Shown: piece by piece, positions 62,920 through 63,132 of the stretch | How the letters are laid out: each line of letters begins with the position of its first letter | Position numbering within the stretch: the first letter of the stretch is position 1 | Assembly (NCBI GenBank): GCA_000403335.2 | Contig: KE159617.1 | Coordinates: 386,412 to 449,543 of the forward strand | Length of the DNA stretch: 63,132 nt | Direction of reading: 5' to 3' | Source: Lachnospiraceae bacterium MD335 | GTDB lineage: Bacteria; Bacillota; Clostridia; Lachnospirales; Lachnospiraceae | The notes under the pieces: model-generated | Seen by the model: only the letters and a program-made list of their open reading frames with translations | Database searches by the model: none | Told to the model about the DNA's origin: nothing | Translations under genes and position numbers: made by a program

Positions 62920-62956
62920 AACTCCAATGAAATTTGGCACCACTTTCATTGGAGTT
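62920..62956. terminator. 13-bp hairpin downstream of the second tuf end
   Basis: AACTCCAATGAAA / TTTCATTGGAGTT with an 11-base loop, then TGTCTTTTT. It could be a terminator; it may also be a recombination-related dyad, as an arm-like word is in its loop. Confidence 0.6.
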
Positions 62957-62988
62957 TGTCTTTTTACCAACCTTTTATTTGCTTTACC

Positions 62989-63132
62989 GTAAGCGTCAAA
63001 ACGCTCGCCTTAACTAAGATTTGACTTTATGCCATAATCTAAAAGACACGAAAAAACTAGTAGTTTTTTAGAGGAGGCACAAACTGTCATGGATCAATCT
63101 ACACATGATGTACGACGCACAAACTGGCTAAA
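62989..63132 (+). mobile_element. IS66-family element, left end (runs off window)
   Basis: GTAAGCGTCAAAACGCTC at 62989 is a typical IS66 terminal repeat beginning. The preceding 8 bases GCTTTACC would be the target duplication (IS66 makes 8 bp), but the other end is outside the window. The first gene starts about 100 bases in. Confidence 0.8.
63089..63132 (+). CDS. IS66 accessory protein TnpA (partial)
   Basis: Only the first 14 residues are present: MDQSTHDVRRTNWL. The pattern of a short N-terminus leading into R..NW is the usual start of the small TnpA-like protein of IS66 elements, a helper of transposition. ATG follows GAGGAGGCACAAACTGTC. The rest is beyond the window. Confidence 0.7.
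   Translation, partial: MDQSTHDVRRTNWL

Overview
The window looks like chromosome from a motile Firmicute of the Lachnospiraceae, Roseburia/Agathobacter-like. The reasons are three adjacent flagellins ending in the LSILG tail typical of these bacteria, Clostridia-style ribosomal protein and RNA polymerase genes, strong A/G-rich ribosome binding sites, and an accessory island built from gut-Clostridia mobile parts (Tn1549/Tn4451-like genes). The genus is an inference.

Region 1 (1-11100) is a flagellar locus. It holds three paralogous flagellins, three family-2 glycosyltransferases (two with C-terminal repeat-rich parts), a small coiled-coil protein and a FliD-like protein. The flagellin leaders carry hairpins with GGA in the loop next to a GGA-containing Shine-Dalgarno, which is the architecture of CsrA control. 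16-bp tandem repeats overlap the ends of the first two flagellin genes.

Region 2 (11450-33050) is the transcription/translation block: rpmG-secE-nusG, rplK-rplA, a CapA-like gene, rplJ-rplL, rpoB-rpoC, and rpsL-rpsG-fusA-tuf. Sigma-A type promoters with 17-bp spacers precede rpmG, rplK, rplJ, rpoB, rpsL and tuf. A nested pair of IS4-like elements sits between the rplL terminator and the rpoB promoter. The inner IS landed exactly between the ribosome binding site and the GTG start of the outer transposase.

Region 3 (about 33000-62808) is a genomic island of about 29.8 kb in the 3' end of tuf. The last 17-18 codons of tuf recur at 62752-62808. Each copy is followed by its own terminator and, exactly 85 nt after the stop codon, by a pair of 8-bp direct repeats with an 11-bp period whose sequence differs between the copies. 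This suggests two related tuf-targeting elements in tandem. No intact integrase is visible. The island is a mosaic: (a) fragments of a regulator, a relaxase and an ABC transporter; (b) a GC-richer, collapsed conjugative element whose relaxase and MobC are intact while primase, helicase/methylase, VirB4 and VirB6 survive as deletion products; (c) a complete type I restriction-modification operon (HTH-hsdR-hsdM-hsdS) followed by a large KAP-type NTPase; (d) a same-strand series with an SF1 helicase, two unknown proteins, a cysteine-cluster protein, two AlbA/Schlafen-type proteins and a SEC-C protein. The helicase and both AlbA genes carry single-base disruptions; (e) a DUF1016 remnant bracketed by two palindromes.

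Region 4 (62809-63132) is the presumed left end of the second tuf-targeting element, cut by an IS66-family insertion whose first gene runs off the window.
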